DNA of 64,000 bases from Corynebacterium auris. Its GTDB lineage: Bacteria > Actinomycetota > Actinomycetes > Mycobacteriales > Mycobacteriaceae. A program made the position numbers and the translations under genes. The notes beneath the pieces are model-generated. The model saw only the letters and a list, made by a program, of their open reading frames with translations. It made no database searches and was not told the DNA's origin. The stretch covers positions 977,990-1,041,989 of the forward strand of contig NZ_CP047047.1 in NCBI RefSeq assembly GCF_030408575.1, read 5' to 3'. Positions 1 through 8,840 of the stretch are shown here, piece by piece. The first letter of the stretch is position 1. Each line of letters opens with the position of its first letter.

Positions 1-1851
1 ATCCGAGCCGGGGTTGAGGCCCACGGCATCGGCGTCGACGTGCACTGTTGCCTCCTGGGTGGCGTGGGGGTCGAGGTTGACCACGACGAGGACGGCGTTG
101 CCGGTTACGGCATCCACCTTGGAGTAAGCGAGGATGTGCTCGTTGGCCGCGTCGTGGAAGCGGATCTGGCGCAGCTGCTGCAGGGCCGGGTTGTCACGGC
201 GAATGCGGTTAAGCAGCGTCAGGTAGGGCTCGAGCGAGTCGCCGCGCTCGGCGGCTGCTGCGAAGTCGCGCGGGCGCAGTTCGTATTTCTCGGAATCCAG
301 GTATTCCTCGCTGCCTTCGTGGACGGGTTCGTCCTCGTAGAGCTCGAAGCCGGAGTAAACGCCCCACAGCGGGCTTAACGTAGCCGCGAGCGTCGCCCGG
401 ATGGCGAAGGCGGCGCGACCGCCGGTTTGCAGCGAGGCGTGGAGGATATCGGGGGTGTTGACGAAGAGGTTGGGCCGGGACACATCGGAGACGTCGACAA
501 GCAACCCTGCGAAGTCGGTGAGCTCGGCCTTGGTCGTTTTCCACGTGAAGTGGGTGTACGACTGCGAAAAGCCGGCCTTGGACAGCCCGTACATGCGCGG
601 CGGGCGGGTGAAGGCCTCGGCGAGGAAGATGACCTCCGGGTGCGTTTCGTGGACCTTGGTAATCAGCCAGTGCCAGAAATTGACCGGCTTCGTGTGCGGG
701 TTGTCCACGCGGAAGGTGGTGATGCCCAGGTCCACCCAGTACATGAGCACGCGGTAGATCTCCGCGTACAGGGTTTCGGGTGCGTTGTCGAAGTTGATGG
801 GGTAAATGTCCTGGTACTTCTTCGGCGGGTTTTCCGCGTAGGCGATGGTGCCGTCCGCCAGGACTGTAAAAAACTCGGGGTGCTCGGCTGCCCACGGGTG
901 GTCCGGCGCGGCTTGCAGCGCGAAGTCAAGGGCGATCTCGAGCCCCAGCTCGTCGGCGTGGGCCTTCATGGCAAGGAACTCGGCCTCGCCGCCGAGGTCG
1001 GGGTGGAACGCGTCGTGGCCGCCGGCGGCGGAGCCCACGGCCCACGGGGAACCGACGTCGCCCTCCTGAGCCTCCAGGGTGTTGTTGCGCCCCTTCCGGT
1101 TGACCTGGCCAATCGGGTGGATCGGAGGAAAGTAGACGGTGTCAAAGCCCATCGCGGCGACGCGGTCCAGCGCGGCGGCGGTGGTCTCCCACGTGCCATG
1201 CACGGGCTTGCCCTCCGCGTCGACCCCGCCGGTGGACCGGGGGAAGAGCTCGTACCAGGAGTTAACCAGGGCAGCGCGGCGCTCCACCAGGACATCGCAC
1301 ACCGGCCCGCGGGTCAGCATCTCTCGCAGAGGGTGGGCGGAGAGGGCCTCGCGGACCTTGTTACCCAGGCCGGGGGCAAGGCGCTGCGCGAGGGGGAGGG
1401 AGGTATCTCCGAGCGCGCGGGCCGCGTCCTCGAGCACCTCGCGGGTAGGAGCGGGGGCCTGCGCCGCGGCGGCGGCGAACAGCTCAGCCCCGTGGGCGAT
1501 GTCGTTGGCCAGCTCGTCCGCGCCCTGGCCGGCGTTGAACTTTTTCGTCACGGCGTTGCGCCACGTCGCCATGGCGTCGCCCCACGCGTCCACGCGGAAG
1601 CGCCACGTGCCCTCCACGTCGGGAACGAACACGGCGTGGGCGTAGTCGGGGCGGTACACCTCCGGCTGCATAGGCACGTGGTACTGCTCGCCGTCGGGCC
1701 GGGTGACCACGAGCGTGGCGGCCACGGCGTCGTGGCCCTCGCGCCACACGAGAGCGGACACCGGGACAACCTCGCCCACGACTGCCTTCGCGGGAAGGGT
1801 GCGCCCGGAGACCTGGGGGCGTACGTCGTCGATACCAAAGCGTCCAATCAT
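1..1851 (-). CDS. glgE: Alpha-1,4-glucan:maltose-1-phosphate maltosyltransferase GlgE (3' end outside window)
   Basis: GlgE transfers maltosyl units from maltose-1-phosphate onto alpha-1,4-glucan in the cytosol (GH13_3 family). The 617 codons in the window stay open to the left edge, so the C-terminus is missing; family members are about 650-700 residues. The start at 1851 (MIGRFGIDDVRP) has an AAGGA site eight bases upstream. The catalytic region reads FRVDNPHTKP, with the expected nucleophile Asp at residue 383, followed by VIFLAEAFTRPP with the expected acid Glu at about 412. A YSKVDAVTGN...VVNLDPHATQE segment near the edge matches the C-terminal beta-sandwich. It is divergent from the ABC ATPase gene. 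Assignment from family knowledge is strong. Confidence 0.95.
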   Translation of the reverse strand, partial: MIGRFGIDDVRPQVSGRTLPAKAVVGEVVPVSALVWREGHDAVAATLVVTRPDGEQYHVPMQPEVYRPDYAHAVFVPDVEGTWRFRVDAWGDAMATWRNAVTKKFNAGQGADELANDIAHGAELFAAAAAQAPAPTREVLEDAARALGDTSLPLAQRLAPGLGNKVREALSAHPLREMLTRGPVCDVLVERRAALVNSWYELFPRSTGGVDAEGKPVHGTWETTAAALDRVAAMGFDTVYFPPIHPIGQVNRKGRNNTLEAQEGDVGSPWAVGSAAGGHDAFHPDLGGEAEFLAMKAHADELGLEIALDFALQAAPDHPWAAEHPEFFTVLADGTIAYAENPPKKYQDIYPINFDNAPETLYAEIYRVLMYWVDLGITTFRVDNPHTKPVNFWHWLITKVHETHPEVIFLAEAFTRPPRMYGLSKAGFSQSYTHFTWKTTKAELTDFAGLLVDVSDVSRPNLFVNTPDILHASLQTGGRAAFAIRATLAATLSPLWGVYSGFELYEDEPVHEGSEEYLDSEKYELRPRDFAAAAERGDSLEPYLTLLNRIRRDNPALQQLRQIRFHDAANEHILAYSKVDAVTGNAVLVVVNLDPHATQEATVHVDADAVGLNPGSD

Positions 1852-1977
1852 GGGTGCCGTCCTTAGGGAAAAGCTGCTGAGCGGGGTCTCGCGCGGTGGC
1901 GCGCGCTACACCCGACCACCCTAGCCACTCGCCCGGCGGCGCGCCGGGTCCACCGCCGGCGGGGAATTTAAGCCAAA

Positions 1978-2865
1978 ATGGAGGGCGTGACTGACACGAC
2001 CCGAAACCGAGAGACTGAGTTAGACACCGGGTTAGAGAGCGATCCGGACCTGATGATCGACTTCCGCGGAGTGGAGTTCGTCCGCGACGGCGCGAGGTTG
2101 GTCGGCCCGGTCGACTGGCAGGTCGAGCTCGACGAGCGCTGGGTCATTGTCGGGCCCAATGGGGCCGGCAAGACCACGCTGATCCGCGTCGCCTCAGCGC
2201 AGGAATTCCCTTCCTCCGGGGTGGCCTTCGTTCTTGGGGAGCGCCTCGGCCGCACGGACATGCGCGACCTGAGGGCGTCGATAGGCCTGACGTCGTCCGC
2301 CATCGCCCACCGGGTGCCAGCCCAGGAGACGGTGAAGGACCTGGTGGTCTCGGCGGGCTACGCCATCCTCGGCCGATGGCGCGAGGACTACGACGAGATG
2401 GACTACGTGCAGGCGCTTGAGGTCCTCGAGCAGGTCGGCGCGATGCACCTGATCGACAGGACGTGGGGCACGCTTTCCGACGGCGAGAAAAAGCGCGTCC
2501 TCATCGCCCGCGCGATCATGACGAACCCGGAGCTGCTCATCATGGACGAGCCAGCCGCAGGGATGGACCTCGGCGGCCGCGAGGACCTGGTGGGCTACCT
2601 CGGGGATCTCGCACTCGACCCGGACGCCCCGGCGATTGTCATGATTACTCACCACCTCGAGGAAATCCCCTACGGCTTCACCCACGCGATGCTCCTCGAC
2701 GAAGGAGAGGTCGTCGCCCAGGGCCTCATCGAGGACGTCATCACCTCGGAAAACGTCTCGCGCGCCTACCGCCAGCCGATCGAGGTGACCTACAGCGACG
2801 GCCGCTTCGCCGCGCGCCGGGCGCGCCGCGGCGGAGCGCACCGCGCCCCCACGCGCGGGCACTGA
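1978..2865 (+). CDS. ABC transporter ATP-binding protein without adjacent permease
   Basis: A 295-residue cytosolic ATPase. Walker A is GPNGAGKT at residues 59-66, Walker B is LLIMDEP, and an H-loop follows in MITHHLEEIP. The signature loop is LSDGEKKR instead of the usual LSGGQ. The sequence resembles the FecE/ModF-like single-domain ATPases found alone in corynebacteria. No permease or binding protein lies nearby, so the transported substrate, if any, cannot be inferred. A GTG at 1987 is an alternative start; the ATG has no clear ribosome site. The Nudix gene follows 55 bases downstream and may be cotranscribed. Confidence 0.85.
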   Translation: MEGVTDTTRNRETELDTGLESDPDLMIDFRGVEFVRDGARLVGPVDWQVELDERWVIVGPNGAGKTTLIRVASAQEFPSSGVAFVLGERLGRTDMRDLRASIGLTSSAIAHRVPAQETVKDLVVSAGYAILGRWREDYDEMDYVQALEVLEQVGAMHLIDRTWGTLSDGEKKRVLIARAIMTNPELLIMDEPAAGMDLGGREDLVGYLGDLALDPDAPAIVMITHHLEEIPYGFTHAMLLDEGEVVAQGLIEDVITSENVSRAYRQPIEVTYSDGRFAARRARRGGAHRAPTRGH

Positions 2866-2920
2866 CGCGGCAAGAACGGGCACAATTGGCGGAGTAGGCA
2901 AGTAAGGAGGTGAGCGGCCC

Positions 2921-3748
2921 GTGGCCCTGGAGCGCGAGCACAACGCGGTGCGCGGGATCAACGGCGCCCGCCTGGCCAGTACCGTCATCCTTACCCGCGA
3001 CGGCTCTGAGGGGCTGGAGGTGTGGGTCTTCGAGCGCGTGCTGACCCTGCCAAATTACCCGGGGATGACGGTCTTTCCCGGCGGCGGCGTAGATAGCCGC
3101 GACTTCCCGGCCCGCGGCCGCACCGGCGAGCTATGGCACGGCCAACCCGCGGCCGATCTCGGGCGGCGCCTCGGCGTGGAAGCGGAAACGGCCAACGCGC
3201 TCTTGTTCGCCGCGGTCCGTGAGCTGTTTGAAGAGACAGGCACCCTGCTTGCCGTGGACGAAAAAGGCGAGCTCCCCGCTGATGCACGCCCTTTCCACGG
3301 ACAGCGCCTGGCGCTGGAAACGCACGCGCTGTCGCTGACCGACTTTTTGCGTGATAACGACCTCAGCGTGTCCGCCGATATGCTGGCGCCCTTCGCCCGC
3401 TGGGTCGGCCGCTCGGGCCGCGGCACCCTCTACGACACCTTCACCTGGCTCGCCCGCCTGCCGGCGGGGCAGGAGCCTGACGGCGCGACGGGCGAGGCCG
3501 ACGACGCCAACTGGTTCACACCGGAGCTCCTCCTCGACGGCTGGCGCGCCGGGCTGGTCCGCTTCGCCCACTCGACCTGGGCACAGCTTGTCGACGTCTC
3601 GCGCTACGATTCCACCGAGTCGCTGTGGCGCGCGGCCAGCGGGGCCAGCATGACCACGAACATGGCCGAGGTAGACGATAATCCCCGATACGCGGAGTTT
3701 TTCACCCTCCGCCCCGAAGACAGGATTGGACGCCCTTTTGAGCTTTAG
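2921..3748 (+). CDS. Nudix hydrolase, NUDT19-like
   Basis: A 275-residue hydrolase of nucleoside-diphosphate-linked substrates. The C-terminal half of the Nudix box is clear (RELFEETG, residues 100-107). The glycine-rich start of the box (VFPGGGVD, residues 51-58) is separated from it by about 40 residues, a split box like that of NUDT7/NUDT19 CoA pyrophosphatases. A GTG start at 2921 follows a strong AAGGAGGTG at 2903-2911. The stop overlaps the next gene, suggesting translational coupling. Substrate (CoA derivatives or others) is inference. Confidence 0.85.
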   Translation: MALEREHNAVRGINGARLASTVILTRDGSEGLEVWVFERVLTLPNYPGMTVFPGGGVDSRDFPARGRTGELWHGQPAADLGRRLGVEAETANALLFAAVRELFEETGTLLAVDEKGELPADARPFHGQRLALETHALSLTDFLRDNDLSVSADMLAPFARWVGRSGRGTLYDTFTWLARLPAGQEPDGATGEADDANWFTPELLLDGWRAGLVRFAHSTWAQLVDVSRYDSTESLWRAASGASMTTNMAEVDDNPRYAEFFTLRPEDRIGRPFEL

Positions 3749-4889
3749 CCCGGACGAGGTTCGCTTCCTCGCTGCCCACACCGCCGAGATCGACGAGGTT
3801 GCCCCGCAGGTGGCGCTCACCGCAGCCACCGTGTTCGCGGACAGGAAACTATTGGACGCACACTTCGGCGGCTATGCCCGAGCCGCGATGGAGGCGATCT
3901 ACGCCCGACGCCTGAGCGAAGGAAAGCTGCCACCCGGCTGGCTGGCGGATATCGACGCCGCCCAGCAGGCCACCCCGGCGCTGGTCGCGAGAGTGAGGGC
4001 GCGGAGGGTGCAGGCGGCCTCCCCGCGCTTGGTATGCGACGTTACCTGTTCCGTCGGCACCGAGGCCCAAGCTTATGACCAGGTGCACTGGCTGGGCTCG
4101 GATCTGGACCACGCGCGGCTGCTCATGGCGCGCCACAACTTGGGGGATCGGGCCTGGCTGGCGCGAGCGGATGCGCTGGAGCCGGTGGTTCGCGCCCCAG
4201 GGACCGTCATCGTGGCCGACCCGGCTCGGCGTGTCGACGGGCGCCGGATCACCGATCCCGCTAAGCTCCGCCCGCCGCTTCCGCGTCTTTTGTACGCCCA
4301 CCGGGGGGAACGGATGGCGGTGAAATGCGCGCCCGGCATCGACTACTCCGAATGGGACGGCCTAGTCAGCGTGGTCTCGGTCGACGGCGGGGTCAAGGAG
4401 GCGTGCTTGTACACAGCCGATCTGTCCGGGGGCCTCAGCCGAGAGGCCGTCGTCGCGCGTAGCGACGGGTTTATGGAGACGGTGACCTCCGCCGATCCGG
4501 ACGAAGTTTCCCTCGGCCGCCCCGGGGCGTACATCGTGGAACCCGACGGCGCGGTCGTGCGGGCCGGGTTGGTCCGCGCCTGGGCCGCGCGGCACGGGCT
4601 GTGGATGCTCGACCCCCACATTGCCTTCCTCACTGGAGACAGCATTCCGGCCGGTTACAGCGGGTTTGCCTTCCTCGAGGACGTGCCGCTGCGCAAACTC
4701 AAAGCTGCACTGCAGGCGCACGAAGCTGGATCCGTAGAGATCCTAGTGCGCGGTGTCGATGTGGATCCGGACCGGTTGAGGGGCAAGCTCAAGTTGAAGG
4801 GATCGCGGCAGATGGGGGTTGTCATTGCCCGACTTGGGGATACAGCTGTTGCCCATATCTGTGGGCCGCGAGAGCGTCCCGGCTCCTGA
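3738..4889 (+). CDS. Class I SAM-dependent methyltransferase with C-terminal THUMP-like domain
   Basis: About 383 residues beginning MSFSPDEVRFLA from a TTG at 3738; a TTG at 3726 would add four residues. The start lies inside the end of the Nudix gene. A methyltransferase-type core is visible around CDVTCSVGTEAQAYD and GSDLDHARLLMARHNL, where the cofactor loop and acidic residue are expected, followed by VIVADPARRVDGRR. The C-terminus (LVRGVDVDPDRLRGKLKLKG) matches the THUMP-like module of actinobacterial tRNA/rRNA-methyltransferase-like proteins. The RNA target is unknown. Confidence 0.75.
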   Translation: MSFSPDEVRFLAAHTAEIDEVAPQVALTAATVFADRKLLDAHFGGYARAAMEAIYARRLSEGKLPPGWLADIDAAQQATPALVARVRARRVQAASPRLVCDVTCSVGTEAQAYDQVHWLGSDLDHARLLMARHNLGDRAWLARADALEPVVRAPGTVIVADPARRVDGRRITDPAKLRPPLPRLLYAHRGERMAVKCAPGIDYSEWDGLVSVVSVDGGVKEACLYTADLSGGLSREAVVARSDGFMETVTSADPDEVSLGRPGAYIVEPDGAVVRAGLVRAWAARHGLWMLDPHIAFLTGDSIPAGYSGFAFLEDVPLRKLKAALQAHEAGSVEILVRGVDVDPDRLRGKLKLKGSRQMGVVIARLGDTAVAHICGPRERPGS

Positions 4890-5756
4890 GCGCTAGCGGG
4901 GCGCGTGACGGTGTTACGAATACGTTGGTGCGAAAATCGTATTTTTTCGCTACGGCGTGTGGGGCATGTAGCGCTCTCCGCAGTCAATTCGGGGTGTTTA
5001 GATAGCTTTTGTGAGGCTAACAGCTGGTCTGGTAAAGGTCACTCTACGGCACGAATCTTATATCAGAAGGAAGAAGCTTAGCTTGCGTATTAATCACAGT
5101 TTGTGTGATTGCAGCGGTGCTTATTTCCTTGGTCATGGGTTTTTCCGGTCGCCGCCCTCCTCGAACTTCGGTGAACCTCACAGATTTATAGCCTTCCTCA
5201 CCTTCTTCATCGTCGGTGCCATCGGGGTTTTCTGTTCTTCAGTTTCCTGTGAGGCCCGTACATCGGCCCGTGGTTAAAGAAGAAAGCCAGGGATAAGTCC
5301 CCCAAATGGGTCGGAAGTTACCGAAGATCAAAACGACTGACTGATTCCGCGAAATAAGGTCTAATAAGGCGGAGCAAGGGCCTGTTCCAGGCGTTGCCGG
5401 GGTCGCCTCGTGTGGGGGGCGGACAGCACGAGGGCAGGAACGGACACTGGCGAGCGTTGCGGCTGGCCGGTGCCCGAAACCGTTTTTCGGTTTTCGCGCG
5501 GTGGAAGAAGTTCTCTGGCCCTGTCGTATTCGACGTGAATAAATCCTGAATAGTATTCTCGGCGCGCGTGACAGCTGTGCGTACGGTTACGTGAAAGCCG
5601 TACACGCTTGTCATCGATGTTGTGAAAGAAGGAACGTGCTGTGCAGGAAAGGATTGTCTGTACGTGGGCCACGCCCATCAACCGGGAGTGCACGGGGGGT
5701 GCGGAATGAGGGCAGAAGTGACTGCTCGCGGTGTCGCCGAGAGAGGTTCAGCTGCC
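4890..5756. other. Intergenic region, clearly AT-richer than surroundings
   Basis: About 0.8 kb with no intact recognisable gene between the methyltransferase and the cysteine desulfurase. Base composition is visibly lower in G+C than the flanking genes from about 4915 to 5340 and again around 5490-5640. It holds a broken small membrane ORF (separate entry) and a short inverted repeat AAACCG-TTTTT-CGGTTT near 5480. In C. glutamicum, as I remember it, the electron-transfer flavoprotein genes fixA/fixB occupy this position; they are absent here. Confidence 0.5.
5011..5277 (+). pseudogene. Possible frameshifted small membrane protein
   Basis: Two hydrophobic segments lie in different frames. 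One frame encodes a basic N-terminus ending IRRKKLSL from a GTG at 5011 and, further on, RFIAFLTFFIVGAIGVF. The other frame, from about 5080, encodes SLACVLITVCVIAAVL followed by a stop near 5190, but has no start codon of its own. A one-base shift near 5095 would join the basic leader to the transmembrane segment. I read this as a decayed short membrane protein; a chance hydrophobic stretch cannot be excluded. Confidence 0.3.
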
Positions 5757-6893
5757 GTGGCGGCGTACTTCGACCACGCCGCCACGACGCCCATACGCCA
5801 GAGCGCGGTAGAGGCGTGGGTGCGGCATGCGGCCCTGCTCAACCCGGGCGGGCAGTACAGGTCGGGGCGTCAGGCGGCGGCCGTGCTTGCCGACGCCCGA
5901 GAAGAGATCGCCGAGCTCCTCGGGGCGGATCCGGCTGAGGTGATCTTCACCGGATCCGGCACGGAGGCCGACAATATCGCCGTCCGCGGCCTCTACCGCG
6001 CCTCGCAGAGCAACCGCATTGTGGCGAGCCCGATCGAGCACTCGGCCGTGCTGGAGACGGTAAAAGCGCTTGCGGCTCACGAGGGCGCCGAGGTGGAATG
6101 GCTGCCCGTCGGCCGCGCCGGCGCGGTTGATGACCTCGCTGCGCTTGCCGCCCCGGCGGCGCTAGCGACCGTGATGTGGGTAAACAACGAGACCGGCGTG
6201 ATTCAGCCGGTAGAGCAGGTGGCCCGCGCGGCCGCGGAGGCGGGCGTGCCGCTGCACGTGGACGCGGTGCAGGCGGTGGGCAAGCTACCCGTCGATTTTC
6301 ACGCGCTCGGAGCGACGACGCTGGCGGCCAGCGCACACAAGTTCGGCGGGCCGCGCGGGACGGGCATCCTCCTGGCGCAGCGCTCCCCGGCGCCGCTTCC
6401 CGTGATCACGGGCGGGGGGCAGGAGCGCGGGCTGCGTTCGGGGACGGTGGACGTCGCCTCGGCCGCGGCTACGGCCGCGGCGTTGCGGGAGGCAGTCGCG
6501 GAGATGGAGAGCGAGCACGACAGGCTCGTCGCCCTCGGTGACAGGCTTGCTACCGGGATTCTCCGAGAGGTGCCCGACGCGCAGCTCACCACTACCGCGC
6601 CCACACTGCCCGGCCACGTGCACGTGCTCTTTTCCGGGGCGAACGGGGACTCGCTGCTCATGCTTCTCGACGCCCACGGGGTGGAAGCCTCCCTCGGCTC
6701 CGCCTGCGCCGCCGGGGTCAACAGATCCAGCCATGTCCTCGAAGCTATGGGGGTCGCCCCGCGCGACGCCGCGGGGGCACTGCGTTTGACGCTGGGGCGC
6801 ACGACCACGGAGGAGGACGTTGACGTGGTCGTGGGGGTGATTGCGGACGTCGTGAAGCGGGCTCGGGCCGCGGGGGCACTGTTGTGGTCCTAA
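5757..6893 (+). CDS. Cysteine desulfurase family protein (NifS/IscS-like)
   Basis: A PLP enzyme that removes sulfur from cysteine for Fe-S or thionucleoside synthesis. The N-terminus AAYFDHAATTPI is the family start. The PLP lysine is in SAHKFGGPRG (residue 195) and the catalytic cysteine in LGSACAAG (residue 317). The GTG at 5757 is preceded by GAGAGG; an ATG at 5706 in the same frame behind a G-rich run is a possible longer start. About 378 residues, normal for the family. mnmA, a user of such sulfur, lies 2 kb downstream, but the muramidase gene separates them, so a pathway link is only inferred. Confidence 0.9.
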   Translation: MAAYFDHAATTPIRQSAVEAWVRHAALLNPGGQYRSGRQAAAVLADAREEIAELLGADPAEVIFTGSGTEADNIAVRGLYRASQSNRIVASPIEHSAVLETVKALAAHEGAEVEWLPVGRAGAVDDLAALAAPAALATVMWVNNETGVIQPVEQVARAAAEAGVPLHVDAVQAVGKLPVDFHALGATTLAASAHKFGGPRGTGILLAQRSPAPLPVITGGGQERGLRSGTVDVASAAATAAALREAVAEMESEHDRLVALGDRLATGILREVPDAQLTTTAPTLPGHVHVLFSGANGDSLLMLLDAHGVEASLGSACAAGVNRSSHVLEAMGVAPRDAAGALRLTLGRTTTEEDVDVVVGVIADVVKRARAAGALLWS

Positions 6894-6957
6894 GTAGCCT
6901 ATGGTGTGCGTGTGTCGCGTGTGAAAAATGTGGCGAATGTGCAGTAGTGTGCTGAGC

Positions 6958-7998
6958 ATGCACGTGTCTCGCATCCTTCGTCCCCTCATCGCCTGCCTGG
7001 TCGCCGCCGCCACCGCGCTCGGCCTCGCCGCCGCCCCCGCCCGCGCGCTCGATATTCCCGGCCTTGTCCAGGGAGTCGACGTTGCCGGCCATCAGCGCCC
7101 CGGCGGACACCCGATCGAATGGAAAACGGTCGCCGGGCCCGGGGGCCAGAGCTTCGCCTTCATCAAGGCCTCCGAGGGCGAGGGATGGAAGAACGTCTAC
7201 TACGACGAGGACGCCGCCGCGGCCAAGGACGCGGGCCTTGCCATCGGCGCCTACCACTACGCCCGCCCCGCCGGCGACCCGAAGGCGCAGGCGGAGTACT
7301 TCGCCAGCGTGATTAACGCGGGCCCGCAGCTCGACCTGCCGCCCGTGCTTGACCTCGAGGTGGACGAGGGCCGCAACCCCGCCGCGCTTGCGGTGTGGAC
7401 CCAGACCTTCCTCAACGAGGTCGAGCGCGCCACCGGCGCGAGGCCGATGATCTACACTTACCGCTACTTCTGGTACGAGCGCATGGACAACACCAACGCG
7501 TTCACGGATTACCCGCTGTGGCTGGCCGCCTACCAAAACCAGCCGCCGCGCCCGGTCGGCGGGTGGGACAAGGTCTCCATCTGGCAGCGCGCGAGCGACG
7601 GGCGCGTTGCGGGAGTGTCCACACCCGTGGACCAAAACGTCTTCAACGGGGACCCCGGTGCTTTCAACCGCTTCGTCGACGGTGACCTCAAAGCCGGCGG
7701 CGGCCTCCTCGAGGCCTTCCAGGCCCCGGAGCAGGGCGAGCTTGCCGTCCTGGAGCAGAACTCCACGGCGCTGGTGGTGGCCATCCTCGGCCTGGCCACG
7801 GGAATTCTCGCCGCCCCCCAGATTGCAGACGCGGCCCGAGCTTTCGGCTTTGACAACTTCGACGCCGACAACATCGCGGGCGCGGTGCGGGACCTGGTAA
7901 CCAGCGGCCAGCTACCGGTCGATGACCTGCGCACCATGATGATCGGGGACTACTCGGTGGGAGACCTGCTCATCCTGCTGGACAACGCCTTTAAGTAA
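6958..7998 (+). CDS. Secreted GH25-family muramidase (lysozyme)
   Basis: 346 residues with a signal peptide ending APARA at about residue 30, so the enzyme acts in the cell wall. GH25 landmarks are present in order: QGVDVAGHQ, FAFIKASEGEGW, IGAYHYARP, VLDLEVDEG (catalytic acidic residues expected here), MIYTYRYFW and LAAYQNQPP. The catalytic domain takes about 210 residues; the remaining C-terminal 110 residues (one hydrophobic helix, then a helical tail) are a corynebacterial extension I do not recognise. The ATG at 6958 lies seven bases after TAGTGT, suggesting a leaderless transcript. Nothing phage-like is nearby. Confidence 0.9.
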   Translation: MHVSRILRPLIACLVAAATALGLAAAPARALDIPGLVQGVDVAGHQRPGGHPIEWKTVAGPGGQSFAFIKASEGEGWKNVYYDEDAAAAKDAGLAIGAYHYARPAGDPKAQAEYFASVINAGPQLDLPPVLDLEVDEGRNPAALAVWTQTFLNEVERATGARPMIYTYRYFWYERMDNTNAFTDYPLWLAAYQNQPPRPVGGWDKVSIWQRASDGRVAGVSTPVDQNVFNGDPGAFNRFVDGDLKAGGGLLEAFQAPEQGELAVLEQNSTALVVAILGLATGILAAPQIADAARAFGFDNFDADNIAGAVRDLVTSGQLPVDDLRTMMIGDYSVGDLLILLDNAFK

Positions 7999-8011
7999 CG
8001 CGCATCAGGAC

Positions 8012-8037
8012 GAGCTAGGAGCCGGAGCTAGGAGCCG
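8012..8037. repeat. Tandem 13-bp duplication at a stop codon
   Basis: GAGCTAGGAGCCG occurs twice head to tail (8012-8024 and 8025-8037). One copy supplies the minus-strand TAG that ends the spermidine-synthase-like gene; the other lies in its last codons. Likely replication slippage. Confidence 0.9.
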
Positions 8038-8815
8038 GATCGTGCCGCGGCTTCGACACCTGGCGCCGCGCCCACTCCTCGCCCGTGAACTGCGCCGGGA
8101 CAGCGCCGGAGAGCAAGCGGCGGGTCAGCCCGGGGCTGGGTTTCAGGGGTGCGTTCGCGCCGATGAGCACGATGTTTCCGTAGCGGCGCCCTTTCAGCAT
8201 CGGCGGGTCGGCGATCGCGGCGACATGCGGCCACACCTCGGCCATGCCGGCCAGTTCCTCGCGGGCCTCGCGCAGATCCGAGCGGGCTCCGCAGTTGGCC
8301 ACGTAGAGACCGCGCTCGCTCAGCGAGGCCCGCGCCGCAGCGTAGAACTCCACGGTGGTCAGCTCCCGTGGCGTGGTGGAGCCGGAGAAGACGTCGCGGA
8401 TGATGACGTCGCGGGTGGCCGGTTTGAATCGCTCGGTCTCGGCGCGGGCGTCGCCGACGCGGATTTTGACGGTGGGCGCCCGGGGGACGTCGAAAAGCGA
8501 GCGAACCAGGCGGGCGAGCTCGGCGTCGATCTCGACGACCGTATTGCGGCTGCCCGGCCACGCGGCGGCGAAGTAGCGGGCAAGTGAGCAGGCCCCGCCG
8601 CCGAGGTGCGTCAGGCGCGGGGCGTCCCAGCACCGGGCGCTGTCGAGGAAATCGGCGATCCAGCGCATGTACTCGAAGTCGAGGCGCAGCGGCTCACCGG
8701 GCACGACGTGGGAGCTGGGCACGCCGTTGACCAGCAGGGTCAGCGAACCGTCGTGCTCGTGGACGACCTCGGCCTCGCCGCTGTCGATCTGGTAGCGCTC
8801 GCTTTTTGGGGCCAT
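8015..8815 (-). CDS. Spermidine-synthase-like methyltransferase-fold protein
   Basis: 266 residues starting [13 protein letters not shown]. The Rossmann core is visible: [16 protein letters not shown] (cofactor loop), [15 protein letters not shown] (acidic residue after the second strand) and IRVGDARAE, with [13 protein letters not shown] resembling the aminopropyltransferase DAF/DVF motif. Corynebacteria encode such proteins without a proven polyamine role, so the substrate is uncertain. It is divergent from mnmA with starts only 25 bases apart, so the two promoters overlap. Confidence 0.75.
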   Translation of the reverse strand: MAPKSERYQIDSGEAEVVHEHDGSLTLLVNGVPSSHVVPGEPLRLDFEYMRWIADFLDSARCWDAPRLTHLGGGACSLARYFAAAWPGSRNTVVEIDAELARLVRSLFDVPRAPTVKIRVGDARAETERFKPATRDVIIRDVFSGSTTPRELTTVEFYAAARASLSERGLYVANCGARSDLREAREELAGMAEVWPHVAAIADPPMLKGRRYGNIVLIGANAPLKPSPGLTRRLLSGAVPAQFTGEEWARRQVSKPRHDPAPSSGS

Positions 8816-8840
8816 GCCCAGCGAGGGTACACTGCGGCCC

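Noticed and set aside
6958..7998. Prophage lysin
   Set aside because: The GH25 enzyme has a signal peptide, no holin or phage neighbours and normal composition.
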